Part shown: positions 35,696 to 47,484 of the stretch, piece after piece | Layout: every line of letters begins with the position of its first letter | How positions within the stretch are numbered: the first letter of the stretch is position 1 | DNA from: Macrostomum hystrix | Taxonomy: Eukaryota; Platyhelminthes; Macrostomidae | Length of the DNA: 64,000 nucleotides | Direction of reading: 5' to 3' | Assembly (NCBI GenBank): GCA_950097015.1 | Contig: CATNEN010000038.1 | Coordinates: forward strand, 15,742,001-15,806,000 | Translations under genes and position numbers: made by a program | Notes under the pieces: model-generated | Database searches by the model: none | Seen by the model: only the letters and a program-made list of their open reading frames with translations | Told to the model about the DNA's origin: nothing

Positions 35696-36163
35696 AGGTC
35701 GGCAAACTTATTAGCTAGTGGGCCAAAAAGAGAACCTAAAAGACGATAGCGGGCCGAATTGACTGTAGAAATATGAGAAAGGGGAGAGAGAAGACTCGGG
35801 AGAGATGAGACACGGGAGGGATAAGACACGGAAGAGATGAGACAACGGAGAGATGAGACAGCGGAGAAATGAGACGCGGGAGAGATGAGACACTGGAGAG
35901 ATTAGAAGGCGGAGAGATGAGACGGTGGAGAGATAAGATAGCGGAGAGATGAGACGCGGGAGAGATGAGACGCGGGAGAGATGAGACGCGGGAGAGATGA
36001 GACGCGGGAGAGATGAGACGCGGGAGGGATAAGACACGGAATATATGAGACACGGGAGAGACGAGACAGGGGAAAGATGAAACAGGATACTGAAGGGGCA
36101 ACGGGCCGGATTTGGGAGCTTCGAGGGCCGAATCTGGCCCGCGGGCCGGAGTTTGCCGACCCT
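35696..36163. mobile_element. hAT-type MITE with internal 16 bp minisatellite (second copy)
   Basis: Left end CAGAGGTCGGCAAACTTAT, right end GGAGTTTGCCGACC, flanked on both sides by CTATAG (candidate target duplication). It shares about 80 bp of left and about 60 bp of right sub-terminal sequence with the 9353-10222 copy. The interior holds degenerate GAGAGATGAGACGCGG units but fewer of them, so the size difference between copies is mostly array length. Confidence 0.83.
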
Positions 36164-36540
36164 ATAGTAAATCCATTTTCGTTAAAAATTAAAATGTTGG
36201 TACTTGAAATCTGCCCTCCCCGTGGTGTTTCTACTGTTAATTAGACTCTCGGACAGAAAAGAATGAATACCTAAGAAACATGTTATTTGTATTTATTTTA
36301 GTTGTTTGTCAACACAGATGTGTCTATGACTTTATTACTTATTTTATGGCAAAATTTTATTGTATGGTAAAAGGCCATCAACAAGCAAATCAATATTTTT
36401 TGTGTACTTATGTGTAATGAAATTATAACCAACGTCTACGAGTCGAACAGTTGAAGCAAACGGAACTTAGGCTGCATTCTAGAAAACTAATTTTTTGAAA
36501 AATAAGCAAGACAATCTGCCGAGAAGCCCTATGGCCTCGT
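36164..36540. other. AT-rich spacer downstream of the MITE
   Basis: Nothing recognisable. It is the 3' flank of the minus-strand NUDT6 gene. Confidence 0.4.
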
Positions 36541-36878
36541 CGTAGAAATCTCATATAGTTTATAAAGTAGAAATCTCATCTAGAGATTATCCCATAGAAA
36601 TCTCATCTAGAGATTATCCCATAGAAATCTCACCCAGAGATTATCCCATAGAAATCTCATCCAGAGATTATCCCAATTAAATCTCACCCAGAGATTATCC
36701 CAGAGAAATCTCATCCAGATATTATCCCATAGAAATCCCACCCAGAGATTATCCCATAGAAATCTCATCCAGAGATTATTCCACAGATATCTCATTTATA
36801 GATTATCCCATAGAAATATCATCCACAGATTATCCCATAGACATCTCATCTGGAGATAGTCTAATAGAAATCTAGAAG
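36541..36878. repeat. 27 bp minisatellite at the 3' end of NUDT6
   Basis: About 12 copies of a 27 bp unit with core GAAATCTCATCCAGAGATTA. It ends about 50 bp from the NUDT6 stop, so it probably lies in the 3' untranslated or flanking region. Confidence 0.9.
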
Positions 36879-36925
36879 ACCACTGGTAAAACATGAGCAT
36901 CGCAGTATCCTCAGAGTAAACGCTA

Positions 36926-38282
36926 TCAGCTGACTACATCCAACGGCCTGTGATAGAGGCTCACTCGTCTAGCTGTGTAAATTGAGAACAAATCAAAGCG
37001 ACGCATTTCAACAGATTCAAAGCCAATTTGAAGGCCCAACTTCACCAGAGGCAGAGCGGCTCGGAGCACTGGCGCCACTTCGGCCTGCGGCAGAGACTCG
37101 AGTTGCGACACAGACAGCCATTCGGCCTTAGAAATCTCGTCAGGACACGGCCTGACCAGCTGACTGTCCCGGCTGCCATTCGCCAAGCTGAGCCGGCAGA
37201 GGACGTAGAAATCTGACCGATTGAAAGCCATCGGATGCCGATGATGATGACGGAAGGCCAGCACGGATTCGAAACGCGATTGTAAACCGGTCTCTTCGGC
37301 TACTTCCCTAGTAGCGGCCTCGCCAATCTCTTCGCCTAGATCGGCAACGCCGCCTGGTAGTTTCCATGGCGACGGAGAAGAAGATTTGCCGCAATTAGTT
37401 GAAGAAGTAGAAGACGGACTGGGTCGATGCTCGCGGACGCACAGCAGAGAATCGTCGTCTATAAGGAGGCCGGCCACGCCGAGCTGGTGGGTGCCGAATC
37501 TAGGCACCTTACTGGGCCTATCCGGCCTCAGCCATTTCACCAGGCTGGCATAGTAGCCTTCGGCGTGGTGATAACGAAAGCCGTCAATTGCTAGGCTGGC
37601 GGCCAGACTGCTCAGATGCAGGGGAAGCCGCACCCAGGCGGCTGGCGCAGCCGCTGATTGTGTTGAGACGGCGTCTGAGACGATGGAGACAGAGAGGAGA
37701 TAAGCGGGCGGTTTCTAGGGCCTGTTTTTAGAGTCCAATAGGAACAGGACTGAAGGTATTATGAGGCTGCCTGAAGGAACAGGAATGAAGGTATTATGAG
37801 GCTGCCTGAAGGAACAGGAATGAAGGTATTATGAGGCTGCCTGAAGGAACAGGAATGAAGGTATTATGAGGCTGCCTGAAGGAATAGGAATGAAGGTATT
37901 ATGAGGCTGCCTGAAGGAATAGGAATGAAGGTATTATGAGGCTGCCTGAAGGAACAGGACTGAAGGTATTACGAGGCTGCCTGAAGGAATAAATGACGGA
38001 TTTAGTTTGTCAAACTAGTAGTGTCATATTTTACAACAGAATAATAAACCTCTCTGATATGCTCACAAACACACCTCTGATATGCTCAATCACCAGGTCG
38101 GGATCCGTGCCCTCATTCACAGCTGATAGGTCCAGCATCACTCCGCCGTAGCGATCTGTTGTCATAGTAACACCAGACGCGTAATTAATGAAGCGTTTCA
38201 TTTGGGCTGGCGCTGCCGTAAGCAGATGAAATTTTCCTAGAACAGCTGACGAAAATCCACAACACCGCATTAGACAGCGCAT
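36926..38282 (-). CDS. NUDT6: NUDT6-like Nudix hydrolase, complete, 2 coding exons
   Basis: Nudix hydrolase of the NUDT6 (FGF2-antisense protein) family, which acts on nucleoside-diphosphate-linked substrates. Exons on the minus strand: 38282-38075 and 37674-36926, joined in phase 1, giving about 318 aa. The N-terminal domain contains DRYGGVMLDLSAVN and AAWVRLPLHL, and FRYHHAEGYY and HQLGVAGLL precede the Nudix fold, all typical of NUDT6. The Nudix box fits G-x5-E-x7-RE-V-x-EE-x-G-L exactly at about residues 178-200 (REVAEETGL). A Ser-rich insertion (about residues 154-172) precedes the box. The intron contains a 35 bp array, and its donor region carries a 14 bp duplication of the exon end. 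Confidence 0.9.
37736..37993. repeat. 35 bp minisatellite in NUDT6 intron
   Basis: About 7 copies of a 35 bp unit containing TGAAGGTATTATGAGGCTGC, almost identical to each other. Confidence 0.93.
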
Positions 38283-38313
38283 TTTGGTGGGCCTGCAAAC
38301 ACACAAATCAACG

Positions 38314-41300
38314 AATGACATTGTTGATGAGTCTCTACCAATCATAACTAACTAGTCTACTGTAGGACATTGTTGATGAGTCTCTACCAATCATAACTAA
38401 CTAGTCTACTGTAGGACATTGTTGATGAGTCTCTACCAATCATAACTAACTAGTCTACTGTAGGACATTGCTGATGAGTCTATAACAATGTTAACTAACT
38501 AGTCTACTGTAGGACATTGCTGATGAGTCTCTACCAATCATAACTAACTAGTCTACTGTAGGACATTGCTGATGAGTCTCTACCAATCATAACTAACTAG
38601 TCTACTGTAGGACATTGCTGATGAGTCTCTACCAATCATAACTAACTAGTCTACTGTAGGACATTGTTGATGAGTCTCTACCAATCATAACTAACTAGTC
38701 TACTGTAGGACATTGTTGATGAGTCTCTACCAATCATAACTAACTAGTCTACTGTAGGACATTGCTGATGAGTCTCTAACAATGTTAACTAACTAGTCTA
38801 CTGTAGGACATTGCTGATGAGTCTCTACCAATCATAACTAACTAGTCTACTGTAGGACATTGTTGATGAGTCTCTACCAATAATAACTAACTAGTCTACT
38901 GTAGGACATTGCTGATGAGTCTCTACCAATCATAACTAACTAGTCTACTGTAGGACATTGCTGATGAGTCTCTACCAATCATAACTAACTAGTCTACTGT
39001 AGGACATTGCTGATGAGTCTCTACCAATCATAACTAACTAGTCTACTGTAGGACATTGCTGATGAGTCTCTAACAATGTTAACTAACTAGTCTACTGTAG
39101 GACATTGCTGATGAGTCTCTACCAATCATAACTAACTAGTCTACTGTAGGACATTGCTGATGAGTCTCTAACAATGTTAACTAACTAGTCTACTGTAGGA
39201 CATTGCTGATGAGTCTCTACCAATCATAACTAAATAGTCTACTGTAGGACATTGCTGATGAGTCTCTACCAATCATAACTAACTAGTCTACTGTAGGACA
39301 TTGCTGATGAGTCTCTACCAATCATAACTAACTAGTCTACTGTAGGACATTGCTGATGAGTCTCTAACAATGTTAACTAACTAGTCTACTGTAGGACATT
39401 GCTGATGAGTCTCTACCAATCATAACTAACTAGTCTACTGTAGGACATTGCTGATGAGTCTCTACCAATCATAACTAAATAGTCTACTGTAGGACATTGC
39501 TGATGAGTCTCTACCAATCATAACTAACTAGTCTACTGTAGGACATTGCTGATGAGTCTCTACCAATCATAACTAACTAGTCTACTGTACGACATTGTTG
39601 ATGAGTCTCTACCAATCATAACTAACTAGTCTACTGTAGGACATTGCTGATGAGTCTCTACCAATGTTAACTAACTAGTCTACTGTAGGACATTGCTGAT
39701 GAGTCTCTAACAATCATAACTAACTAGTCTACTGTAGGACATTGCTAATGAGTCTCTAACAATGTTAACTAACTAGTCTACTGTAGGACATTGCTGATGA
39801 GTCTCTACCAATCATAACTAAATAGTCTACTGTAGGACATTGCTGATGAGTCTCTACCAATCATAACTAACTAGTCTACTGTAGGACATTGCTGATGAGT
39901 CTCTACCAATCATAACTAACTAGTCTACTGTAGGACATTGCTGATGAGTCTCTAACAATGTTAACTAACTAGTCTACTGTAGGACATTGCTGATGAGTCT
40001 CTACCAATCATAGCTAACTAGTCTACTGTACGACATTGTTGATGAGTCTCTACCAATCATAACTAACTAGTCTACTGTAGGGCATTGCTGATGAGTCTCT
40101 ACCAATCATAACTAACTAGTCTACTGTAGGACATTGCTGATGAGTCTCTAACAATGTTAACTAACTAGTCTACTGTAGGACATTGCTGATGAGTCTCTAC
40201 CAATCATAACTAACTAGTCTACTGTAGGACATTGCTGATGAGTCTCTACCAATCATAACTAACTAGTCTACTGTAGGGCATTGCTGATGAGTCTCTAACA
40301 ATGTTAACTAACTAGTCTACTGTAGGACATTGCTGATGAGTCTCTAACAATCATAACTAACTAGTCTACTGTAGGACATTGCTGATGAGTCTCTACCAAT
40401 CATAACTAACTAGTCTACTGTAGGACATTGCTGATGAGTCTCTACCAATCATAACTAACTAGTCTACTGTAGGACATTGCTGATGAGTCTCTAACAATGT
40501 TAACTAACTAGTCTACTGTAGGACATTGCTGATGAGTCTCTAACAATGTTAACTAACTAGTCTACTGTAGGACATTGCTGATGAGTCTCTAACAATGTTA
40601 ACTAACTAGTCTACTGTAGGACATTGCTGATGAGTCTCTACCGATCATAACTAACTAGTCTACTGTAGGACATTGCTGATGAGTCTCTACCGATCATAAC
40701 TAACTAGTCTACTGTAGGACATTGCTGATGAGTCTCTAACAATCATAACTAACTAGTCTACTGTAGGACATTGCTGATGAGTCTCTACCAATCATAACTA
40801 ACTAGTCTACTGTAGGACATTGCTGATGAGTCTCTACCAATCATAACTAACTAGTCTACTGTAGGACATTGCTGATGAGTCTCTACCAATCATAACTAAC
40901 TAGTCTACTGTAGGACATTGCTGATGAGTCTCTAACAATGTTAACTAACTAGTCTACTGTAGGACATTGCTGATGAGTCTCTACCAATCATAACTAACTA
41001 GTCTACTGTAGGACATTGCTGATGAGTCTCTACCAATCATAACTAACTAGTCAACTGTAGGACATTGCTGATGAGTCTCTACCAATCATAACTAACTAGT
41101 CTACTGTAGGACATTGCTAATGAGTCTCTACCAATGTTAACTAACTAGTCTACTGTAGGACATTGCTAATGAGTCTCTAACAATGTTAACTAACTAGTCT
41201 ACTGTAGGACATTGCTGATGAGTCTCTAACAATGTTAACTAACTAGTCTACTGTAGGACATTGCTGATGAGTCTCTAACAATGTTAACTAACTAGTCTAC

Positions 41301-42930
41301 TGTACTCGTAGGACATTGCTGATGAGTCTCTAACAATGTTAACTAACTAGTCTACTGTACTCGTAGGACATTGCTGATGAGTCTCTAACAATGTTAACTA
41401 ACTAGTCTACTGTACTCGTAGGACATTGCTGATGAGTCTCTAACAATGTTAACTAACTAGTCTACTGTAGGACATTGCTGATGAGTCTCTAACAATGTTA
41501 ACTAACTAGTCTACTGTAGGACATTGCTGATGAGTCTCTACCAATCATAACTAACTAGTCTACTGTAGGACATTGCTGATGAGTCTCTACCAATCATAAC
41601 TAACTAGTCTACTGTAGGACATTGCTGATGAGTCTCTACCAATCATAACTAACTAGTCTACTGTAGGACATTGCTAATGAGTCTCTACCAATGTTAACTA
41701 ACTAGTCTACTGTAGGACATTGCTGATGAGTCTCTACCAATGTTAACTAACTAGTCTACTGTAGGACATTGCTGATGAGTCTCTAACAATGTTAACTAAC
41801 TAGTCTACTGTACTCGTAGGACATTTCTGATGAGTCTCTAACAATGTTAACTAACTAGTCTACTGTACTCGTAGGACATTGCTGATGAGTCTCTAACAAT
41901 GTTAACTAACTAGTCTACTGTACTCGTAGGACATTGCTGATGAGTCTCTAACAATGTTAACTAACTAGTCTACTGTACTCGTAGGACATTGCTGATGAGT
42001 CTCTAACAATGTTAACTAACTAGTCTACTGTACTCGTAGGACATTGCTGATGAGTCTCTAACAATGTTAACTAACTAGTCTACTGTACTCGTAGGACATT
42101 GCTGATGAGTCTCTAACAATGTTAACTAACTAGTCTACTGTAGGACATTGCTGATGAGTCTCTAACAATGTTAACTAACTAGTCTACTGTAGGACATTGC
42201 TGATGAGTCTCTACCAATCATAACTAACTAGTCTACTGTAGGACATTGCTGATGAGTCTCTAACAATGTTAACTAACTAGTCTACTGTAGGACATTGCTG
42301 ATGAGTCTCTACCAATCATAACTAACTAGTCTACTGTAGGACATTGCTGATGAGTCTCTACCAATCATAACTAACTAGTCTACTGTAGGACATTGCTAAT
42401 GAGTCTCTACCAATGTTAACTAACTAGTCTACTGTAGGACATTGCTAATGAGTCTCTAACAATGTTAACTAACTAGTCTACTGTACTCGTAGGACATTGC
42501 TGATGAGTCTCTACCAATGTTAACTAACTAGTCTACTGTAGGACATTGCTGATGAGTCTCTACCAATGTTAACTAACTAGTCTACTGTAGGACATTGCTA
42601 ATGAGTCTCTACCAATGTTAACTAACTAGTCTACTGTAGGACATTGCTGATGAGTCTCTACCAATCATAACTAACTAGTCTACTGTAGGACATTGCTGAT
42701 GAGTCTCTAACAATGTTAACTAACTAGTCTACTGTAGGACATTGCTGATGAGTCTCTAACAATGTTAACTAACTAGTCTACTGTACTCGTAGGACATTGC
42801 TGATGAGTCTCTAACAATGTTAACTAACTAGTCTACTGTACTCGTAGGACATTGCTGATGAGTCTCTAACAATGTTAACTAACTAGTCTACTGTACTCGT
42901 AGGACATTGCTGATGAGTATCTACTGTAGG
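38314..42930. repeat. 49 bp minisatellite array, 4.6 kb, directly upstream of NUDT6
   Basis: About 93 copies of a 49 bp unit with core GGACATTGCTGATGAGTCTC. Two main variants alternate at one site (ACCAATCATAAC and AACAATGTTAAC). From about 41300 a subset gains a 6 bp ACTCGT insertion, giving 55 bp units. The array starts about 30 bp upstream of the NUDT6 start codon, so it lies in a 5' untranslated intron or the promoter. Confidence 0.96.
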
Positions 42931-43074
42931 ATCAGAACATTTTATTTAAAGCTATTTTCTTCAAGATTTTACCATAGACACTAAAATTATCATTTACTCT
43001 GTGGTTTAGTGAATCGACTTTAAAAGACGGAGGCATTTATTCGCTTTACAAAATAAAAAACCACTGTAAATTCA

Positions 43075-43080
43075 TTTATT
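43075..43080 (-). promoter_or_regulatory. Poly(A) signal of COA8
   Basis: AATAAA on the minus strand about 50 bp after the COA8 stop codon. Confidence 0.6.
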
Positions 43081-43128
43081 ATTATTAACTCGACACTGAG
43101 CAGTTAGTAATTCAACTATTTATCCTAA

Positions 43129-43617
43129 TCATCGCCTGGACAGCCAGAGCCTAAATTGAGCAGCCAGGAGTCCCAGCAGAGCCCGATTCCACCGCCTCGT
43201 AAAATTCTGCTGGTCCGGTTTGGTCTGTTCAAGAAACCGGCGATAGAACTCAGCCATCTGGTCAGGCAACAGCTGCTCCTCGGGCGAGTAGGCCAGTTCT
43301 GTGCGTTTTATCATTGAAAATCTGTCTTTAGCCAGTTTGAATGCCCGATTATGCTCGGCCCAGTGCTGGTGGCACAGCTGCCAAGCTGCCAAGCGTCTGT
43401 CCCTGTACTCCGACGCCGTTTTATCCCCGTCGGCGTCGGCAAGCTCGATCTGCACCGGTCGAATGGACGACCGAGGATCCGATGGTCCCAGGCTTTCGTG
43501 AATGCGCTGATGCAACTCACGACATTGCAGGCAAAGACGATGATGAAACAAACGGTTTGCTATGCTGGCCGGGTTTAGTAGGGCCTGATGACAGGCTTTG
43601 AATAACTGCTGGTTAGC
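43129..43617 (-). CDS. COA8: COA8 (APOPT1)-like, C-terminal exon
   Basis: COA8 is a mitochondrial protein needed for cytochrome c oxidase assembly or stability. This exon begins after a good acceptor (TTACTGCAG) and reads about 162 residues to the stop. RSSIRPVQIEL, WAEHNRAFKLAKDRF, QMAEFYRRFLEQT and RRWNRALLGLL match the family pattern (RPI, WxxHNxxF, EMAEFYKEFL, WYKRN). The 5' exon with the mitochondrial targeting sequence was not found; it should lie at higher coordinates, across a 33 bp array. The N-terminal 40 or so residues of this exon have extra Cys and His compared with the family core. Confidence 0.72.
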   Translation of the reverse strand, partial: ANQQLFKACHQALLNPASIANRLFHHRLCLQCRELHQRIHESLGPSDPRSSIRPVQIELADADGDKTASEYRDRRLAAWQLCHQHWAEHNRAFKLAKDRFSMIKRTELAYSPEEQLLPDQMAEFYRRFLEQTKPDQQNFTRRWNRALLGLLAAQFRLWLSRR

Positions 43618-43699
43618 CTGCAGTAAGGGAAGTTTGTACGTTTAACTGACACATAGCGACAACGAAACTAAAATTGTTACTCACAGGTCGTAGTGCGTG

Positions 43700-44222
43700 T
43701 CTAATGAGACATTGTGGTTGGGGTAGTGGCTGTCCAATCAGACATTGTGGTTGGGGTACTGGCTGTCCAATGAGACATTGCGGTTGTGTAGTGGCTGTCC
43801 AATCAGATATTGTGGTTGAGGTAAGTGGCTGTCCAATCAGACATTGTGGTGGAGGTAGTGGCTGTCCAATCAGACATTGTGGTTGGGGTACTGGCTGTCC
43901 AATGAGACATTGCGGTTGTGTAGTGGCTGTCCAATCAGATATTGTGGTTGAGGTAGTGGCTGTCCAACCAGACATTGTGGTTGAGGTAGGGGCTGTCCAA
44001 TCAGATATTGTGGTTGAGGTAGTGGCTGTCCAATCAGACATTGTGGTTGAGGTAGTGGCTGTCCAATCAGATTTTGTGGTTGAGGTAGTGGCTGTCCAAT
44101 CAGACATTGTGGTTGGGGTAGTGGCTGTCCAATCAGACATTGTGGTTGGGGTAGTGGCTGTCCAATCAGACATTGTGGCTGGGGTAGTGGCTGTCTAATC
44201 AGACATTGTGGTTGGGGTAGAC
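43700..44222. repeat. 33 bp minisatellite in the COA8 intron
   Basis: About 16 copies of a 33 bp unit with core GTGGCTGTCCAATCAGACAT. Its period of 11 codons makes open frames on both strands. A block of three units is repeated at about 43700-43830 and 43860-43960. Confidence 0.93.
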
Positions 44223-44794
44223 ATTCTTGGTAGGAAAAGTCATTAATAGGCTGGCTTAATTAATCATTGCGACCAGAAACAAAAACTGTACTAGTGCTAA
44301 TGAAATATCTGACTGGTAAAATTTGCATTTAAATTGAATAGAAAATTAGGTTCCTTTTCAAAATTATTTATTATACGAGCTAGATTCGTTTTACGCAAAT
44401 ACAAGCAGGCTTTTTGGCACTTGTAAAACTGTTTAAGCACACAATAATGGTTGTTAGAAAGGCTAAAATATAAAATATACAAAAGCTTTAAAAGGTCTGA
44501 AAAATATTTCACAGAGAGTTTACGTTAAAAATAATATTGTAGCAAATAACTTGCGACATATTAATTGTCAACATATAATGAACAGCCTATGGGTAAAAAG
44601 AACAATAAATACGAGTTTTGTACTTTTTGCTTTTACCGGTGTACAAAAGATATTTATAGCTTGAATTCAAAATTAAAATATTGTTTTATCTGCAAATTTT
44701 ATTTGTTAAATTTACGTCAAACGGCTACCATTATTAAAAAAATAGGAAAATTTATTGATTAACATTTAATTATTAACAGTTTATTGAACTTTAA
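44223..44794. other. AT-rich spacer, expected location of the missing COA8 5' exon
   Basis: Very AT-rich, and the open frames have no family features. I could not identify a COA8 first exon here. Confidence 0.35.
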
Positions 44795-45455
44795 AACTCT
44801 GACGTGGCGCATCTGAACGCTGCGTACAGCTGTTCAGTCCATGGACTGGGTGGACGCCAAACCCAGCCTGAATTACCCCGGGTGATGCTGGTACCCATTT
44901 AACTGCTGAGTGAACTGAGTTAGGGTCTAAATAAAGGACATAATGGGAGTCGCCCATCGCGCCATCTGGACCCCTGGACACGGGCACCTCACACACAGCA
45001 GCAAGCCAAGAGGGGAAGGGGCGGCAGGTGGAGTGCCTCTCACCCCAGGCCCGCACACGCACAAAGCTGACCAAACCAGGGGAGGACTTAGATGCCTGAA
45101 GGGTAGGGACGAGAGGACCAAGCCACGCGCGCGGACGGCTGGTGAAACCTCGCCGCTCAGAGCACGCATGGCTGGTGCACACCCGCCCCACCCCCATACA
45201 ACGCCTCACACCCGGCCCAATGCACAAACACAAACACAAACAAGCAGGCATGCAGAAGGCAGGGGTTAAGCTATTTTAAATTTGCTTTGGTTGCACAGAA
45301 TAAGGCGCATCTCCGCAAGTCACTAGTTCGCAAACCTCCAACTAAGCCCCGAGATAATCGTGACTTGGAGGGAGGAACGAACCAGCGACCATTGGAAAGT
45401 GAGACAGCGCCACTAGCCGCTGACCCACTCACCCCCTATGACAGGGTTCACTGAA
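44795..45455 (-). mobile_element. Long tRNA-headed SINE, minus orientation
   Basis: On the minus strand the head near 45455-45390 has a box A-like TGGGTCAGCGGCTAGTGG and a box B-like GGTTCGTTCC. The 3' part (CAGTTAAATGGGTACCAGCA, CCAGTCCATGGACTGAACAG) matches the SINE at 16140-16430. A GC-rich middle of about 350 bp is absent from the other copy, so this is either a composite or a longer family member. Confidence 0.65.
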
Positions 45456-45503
45456 ATAGTAAAGTTTTCCGATATTTTTCCGGGTTTTTGTCGCTAATTC
45501 AAA

Positions 45504-45509
45504 TTTATT
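45504..45509 (-). promoter_or_regulatory. Poly(A) signal of the distal Bcl-2 family gene
   Basis: AATAAA on the minus strand about 70 bp beyond the stop of the gene ending at 45579. Confidence 0.55.
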
Positions 45510-45578
45510 ATTTTCAAAAAACAAGTCAATGTGAGCAGTGCAATGTCTGCAGTAGGTCAGCAACTGTGTACTGTGGTA

Positions 45579-47387
45579 TTATTTCCGAATGTGTGACCGC
45601 AGCAGCAGCAGCAGCACAGCGGTGGCTCCGAAGCCGACGCCGACGCCCAAGCCTAAGCCGGCGAAGAAGATGACAACGTGCGACTGGTGCTTAAGCTCAC
45701 GCAGCAGGCGAGCAGTAAATCTGAGAATGTGTGCTCTAGCCAGGTATACTAAGAAGTACTTGGCCAGAAGAAAGCATTGACGCTCAGGATTGGACAGGCC
45801 CTGTCTGATAATTTCGCGCATTAGACAGATGACAAAGTACTGCACTCGAACAAAGCCGTTTAGATCGTAGGTCTCGTGAAAAACCTTCTCTAGTTCGTCC
45901 TCTAGCTGATCGTAACTATAGAAGGAAATGCGAAATAAACATTTTTATTGAGAATTTATGTTTCATCCTGCATTTAGGTGAGTTCAGGTAATTTAGATGA
46001 GCTCAGGTAATCTAGGGTAGAATAGCTAATCTATTGATAAGCACAGGTAGTCTAGGTGAGCACAGGTAATCTAGGTGAGCACAGGTAATCTATAGATAAG
46101 TACAGGTAATCTAGGTGAGCACAGTTAATCTAGGTAAGCAAAGGTAATCTAGGTGAGCACAGGTAATCTATAGATAAGCACAGGTAATCTAGGTGAGCAA
46201 AGGTAATCTAGTTGAGCACAGGTAATCTAGGTGAGCAAAGGTAATCTAGTTGAGCACAGGTAATCTAGGTGAGAATAGCTAATCTATTGATAAGCACAGG
46301 TAATCTAGGTGAGCAAAGGTAATATAGTTAAGCACAGGTAATCTAGGTGAGCAAAGGTAATCTAGTTGAGCACAGGTAATCTAGGTGAGCACAGGTAATC
46401 TATAGATAAGCACAGGTAATCTAGGTGAGCACAGGTAATCTATAGATAAGCACAGGTAATCTAGGTGAGCACAGGTAATCTATAGATAAGCACAGGTAAT
46501 CTAGGTGAGCACAGGTAATCTATAGATAAGCACAGGTAATCTAGGTGAGCGCAGGTAATCTATAGATAAGCACAGGTAATCTAGGTGAGCACAGGTAATC
46601 TATAGATAAGCACAGGTAATCTAGGTGAGCACAGGTAATCTATAGATAAGCACAGGTAATCTAGGTGAGCGCAGGTAATCTATAGATAAGCACAGGTAAT
46701 CTAGGTGAGCGCAGGTAATCTATAGATAAGCACAGGTAATCTAGGTGAGCGCAGGTAATCTATAGATAAGCACAGGTAATCTAGGTGAGCGCAGGTAATC
46801 TATAGATAAGCACAGGTAATCTAGGTGAGCAAAGGTAATCTAGGTGAGCAAAGGTAATCTAGGTGAGCGCAGGTAATCTATAGATAAGCACAGGTAATCT
46901 AGGTGAGCAAAGGTAATCTAGGTGAGCACAGGAAGTCAAGGTAAGCACAAGTACTTAAAAAATAAATATTCATTACTAACTACTGATAAATTACTACTGA
47001 CTTGTTAATGCGGCCACGCCGGACGAAGTCGTCAGCAAAATTGCGCAGCGTAACAGCATTCTGCGAGGTGGCAAAACTGTTTGCAAGGTTTCTCAATGTA
47101 TTGCCAACGTCGCTACCGGTCAAGGTCTGTTGGGCTCGCTGGTCGAAATCCTGAGGCGCGTTAACCACCTGTCTAGCCGCTTCGGTGGTGATTCTGTCTC
47201 CGTTGGGCACCTCGGAGAAGGTCGCTAGAATGCCAGCAGATGCTTCAAGAACTACTCGCTCATCTGGACTGAGTTGCTCATAATCGAAACTTGGCACAGT
47301 CGGTATGTTCTCATTGTTCTGATCGGCTTCCTGTTCGCCGCGTTCGGTAAACTGCTGCTTGTCATCAGCTGCCGACTCCTCAGCCAT
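45579..47387 (-). CDS. Bcl-2 family protein, divergent BAK/BAX-like paralogue (copy B)
   Basis: Predicted tail-anchored regulator or effector of mitochondrial apoptosis. Exons 47387-47002 and 45915-45579 join in phase 2, giving 240 aa, one residue shorter than the neighbouring copy A. The C-terminal halves align without gaps (LEKVFHETYDLNGFV beside LESLFHSGYNIESFV). The BH1-like segment has lost most signature residues (no SG, VALF changed to VQYF). At the position of copy A's BH3 there is a degenerate motif TLRNLANSF. A second, intact-looking BH3-like motif TLRNFADDFVRR lies 16 residues downstream. The tail anchor is Gly-rich (GLGLGVGVGFG) and ends RSHIRK. The single intron is filled with a 40 bp-period array. 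The gene model is firm; membership rests on homology with copy A. Confidence 0.7.
45970..46935. repeat. 19+21 bp (40 bp dimer) minisatellite filling the intron of copy B
   Basis: Alternating GGTAATCTAGGTGAGCACA and GGTAATCTATAGATAAGCACA units, about 48 in total. On the gene's sense strand each dimer includes TCTATAGATTAC, close to the real acceptor TCTATAG|TTAC at 45915. Confidence 0.94.
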
Positions 47388-47484
47388 TGTCTCATTGACT
47401 GCTGAAATGATGACGGTTCGATTCGTTTGTTAAATTGGACGAGCTGGGATGGAGCCAGACCACAATCTGGGTTTTACTCGTAGA

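Noticed and set aside
38314-42930. CRISPR-like regular repeats
   Set aside because: Units are contiguous with no unique spacers and the genome is eukaryotic; this is a minisatellite.
44297-44512. Minus-strand 71-codon frame as the COA8 first exon
   Set aside because: AT-driven composition, no targeting-sequence features and no splice donor in a suitable place.
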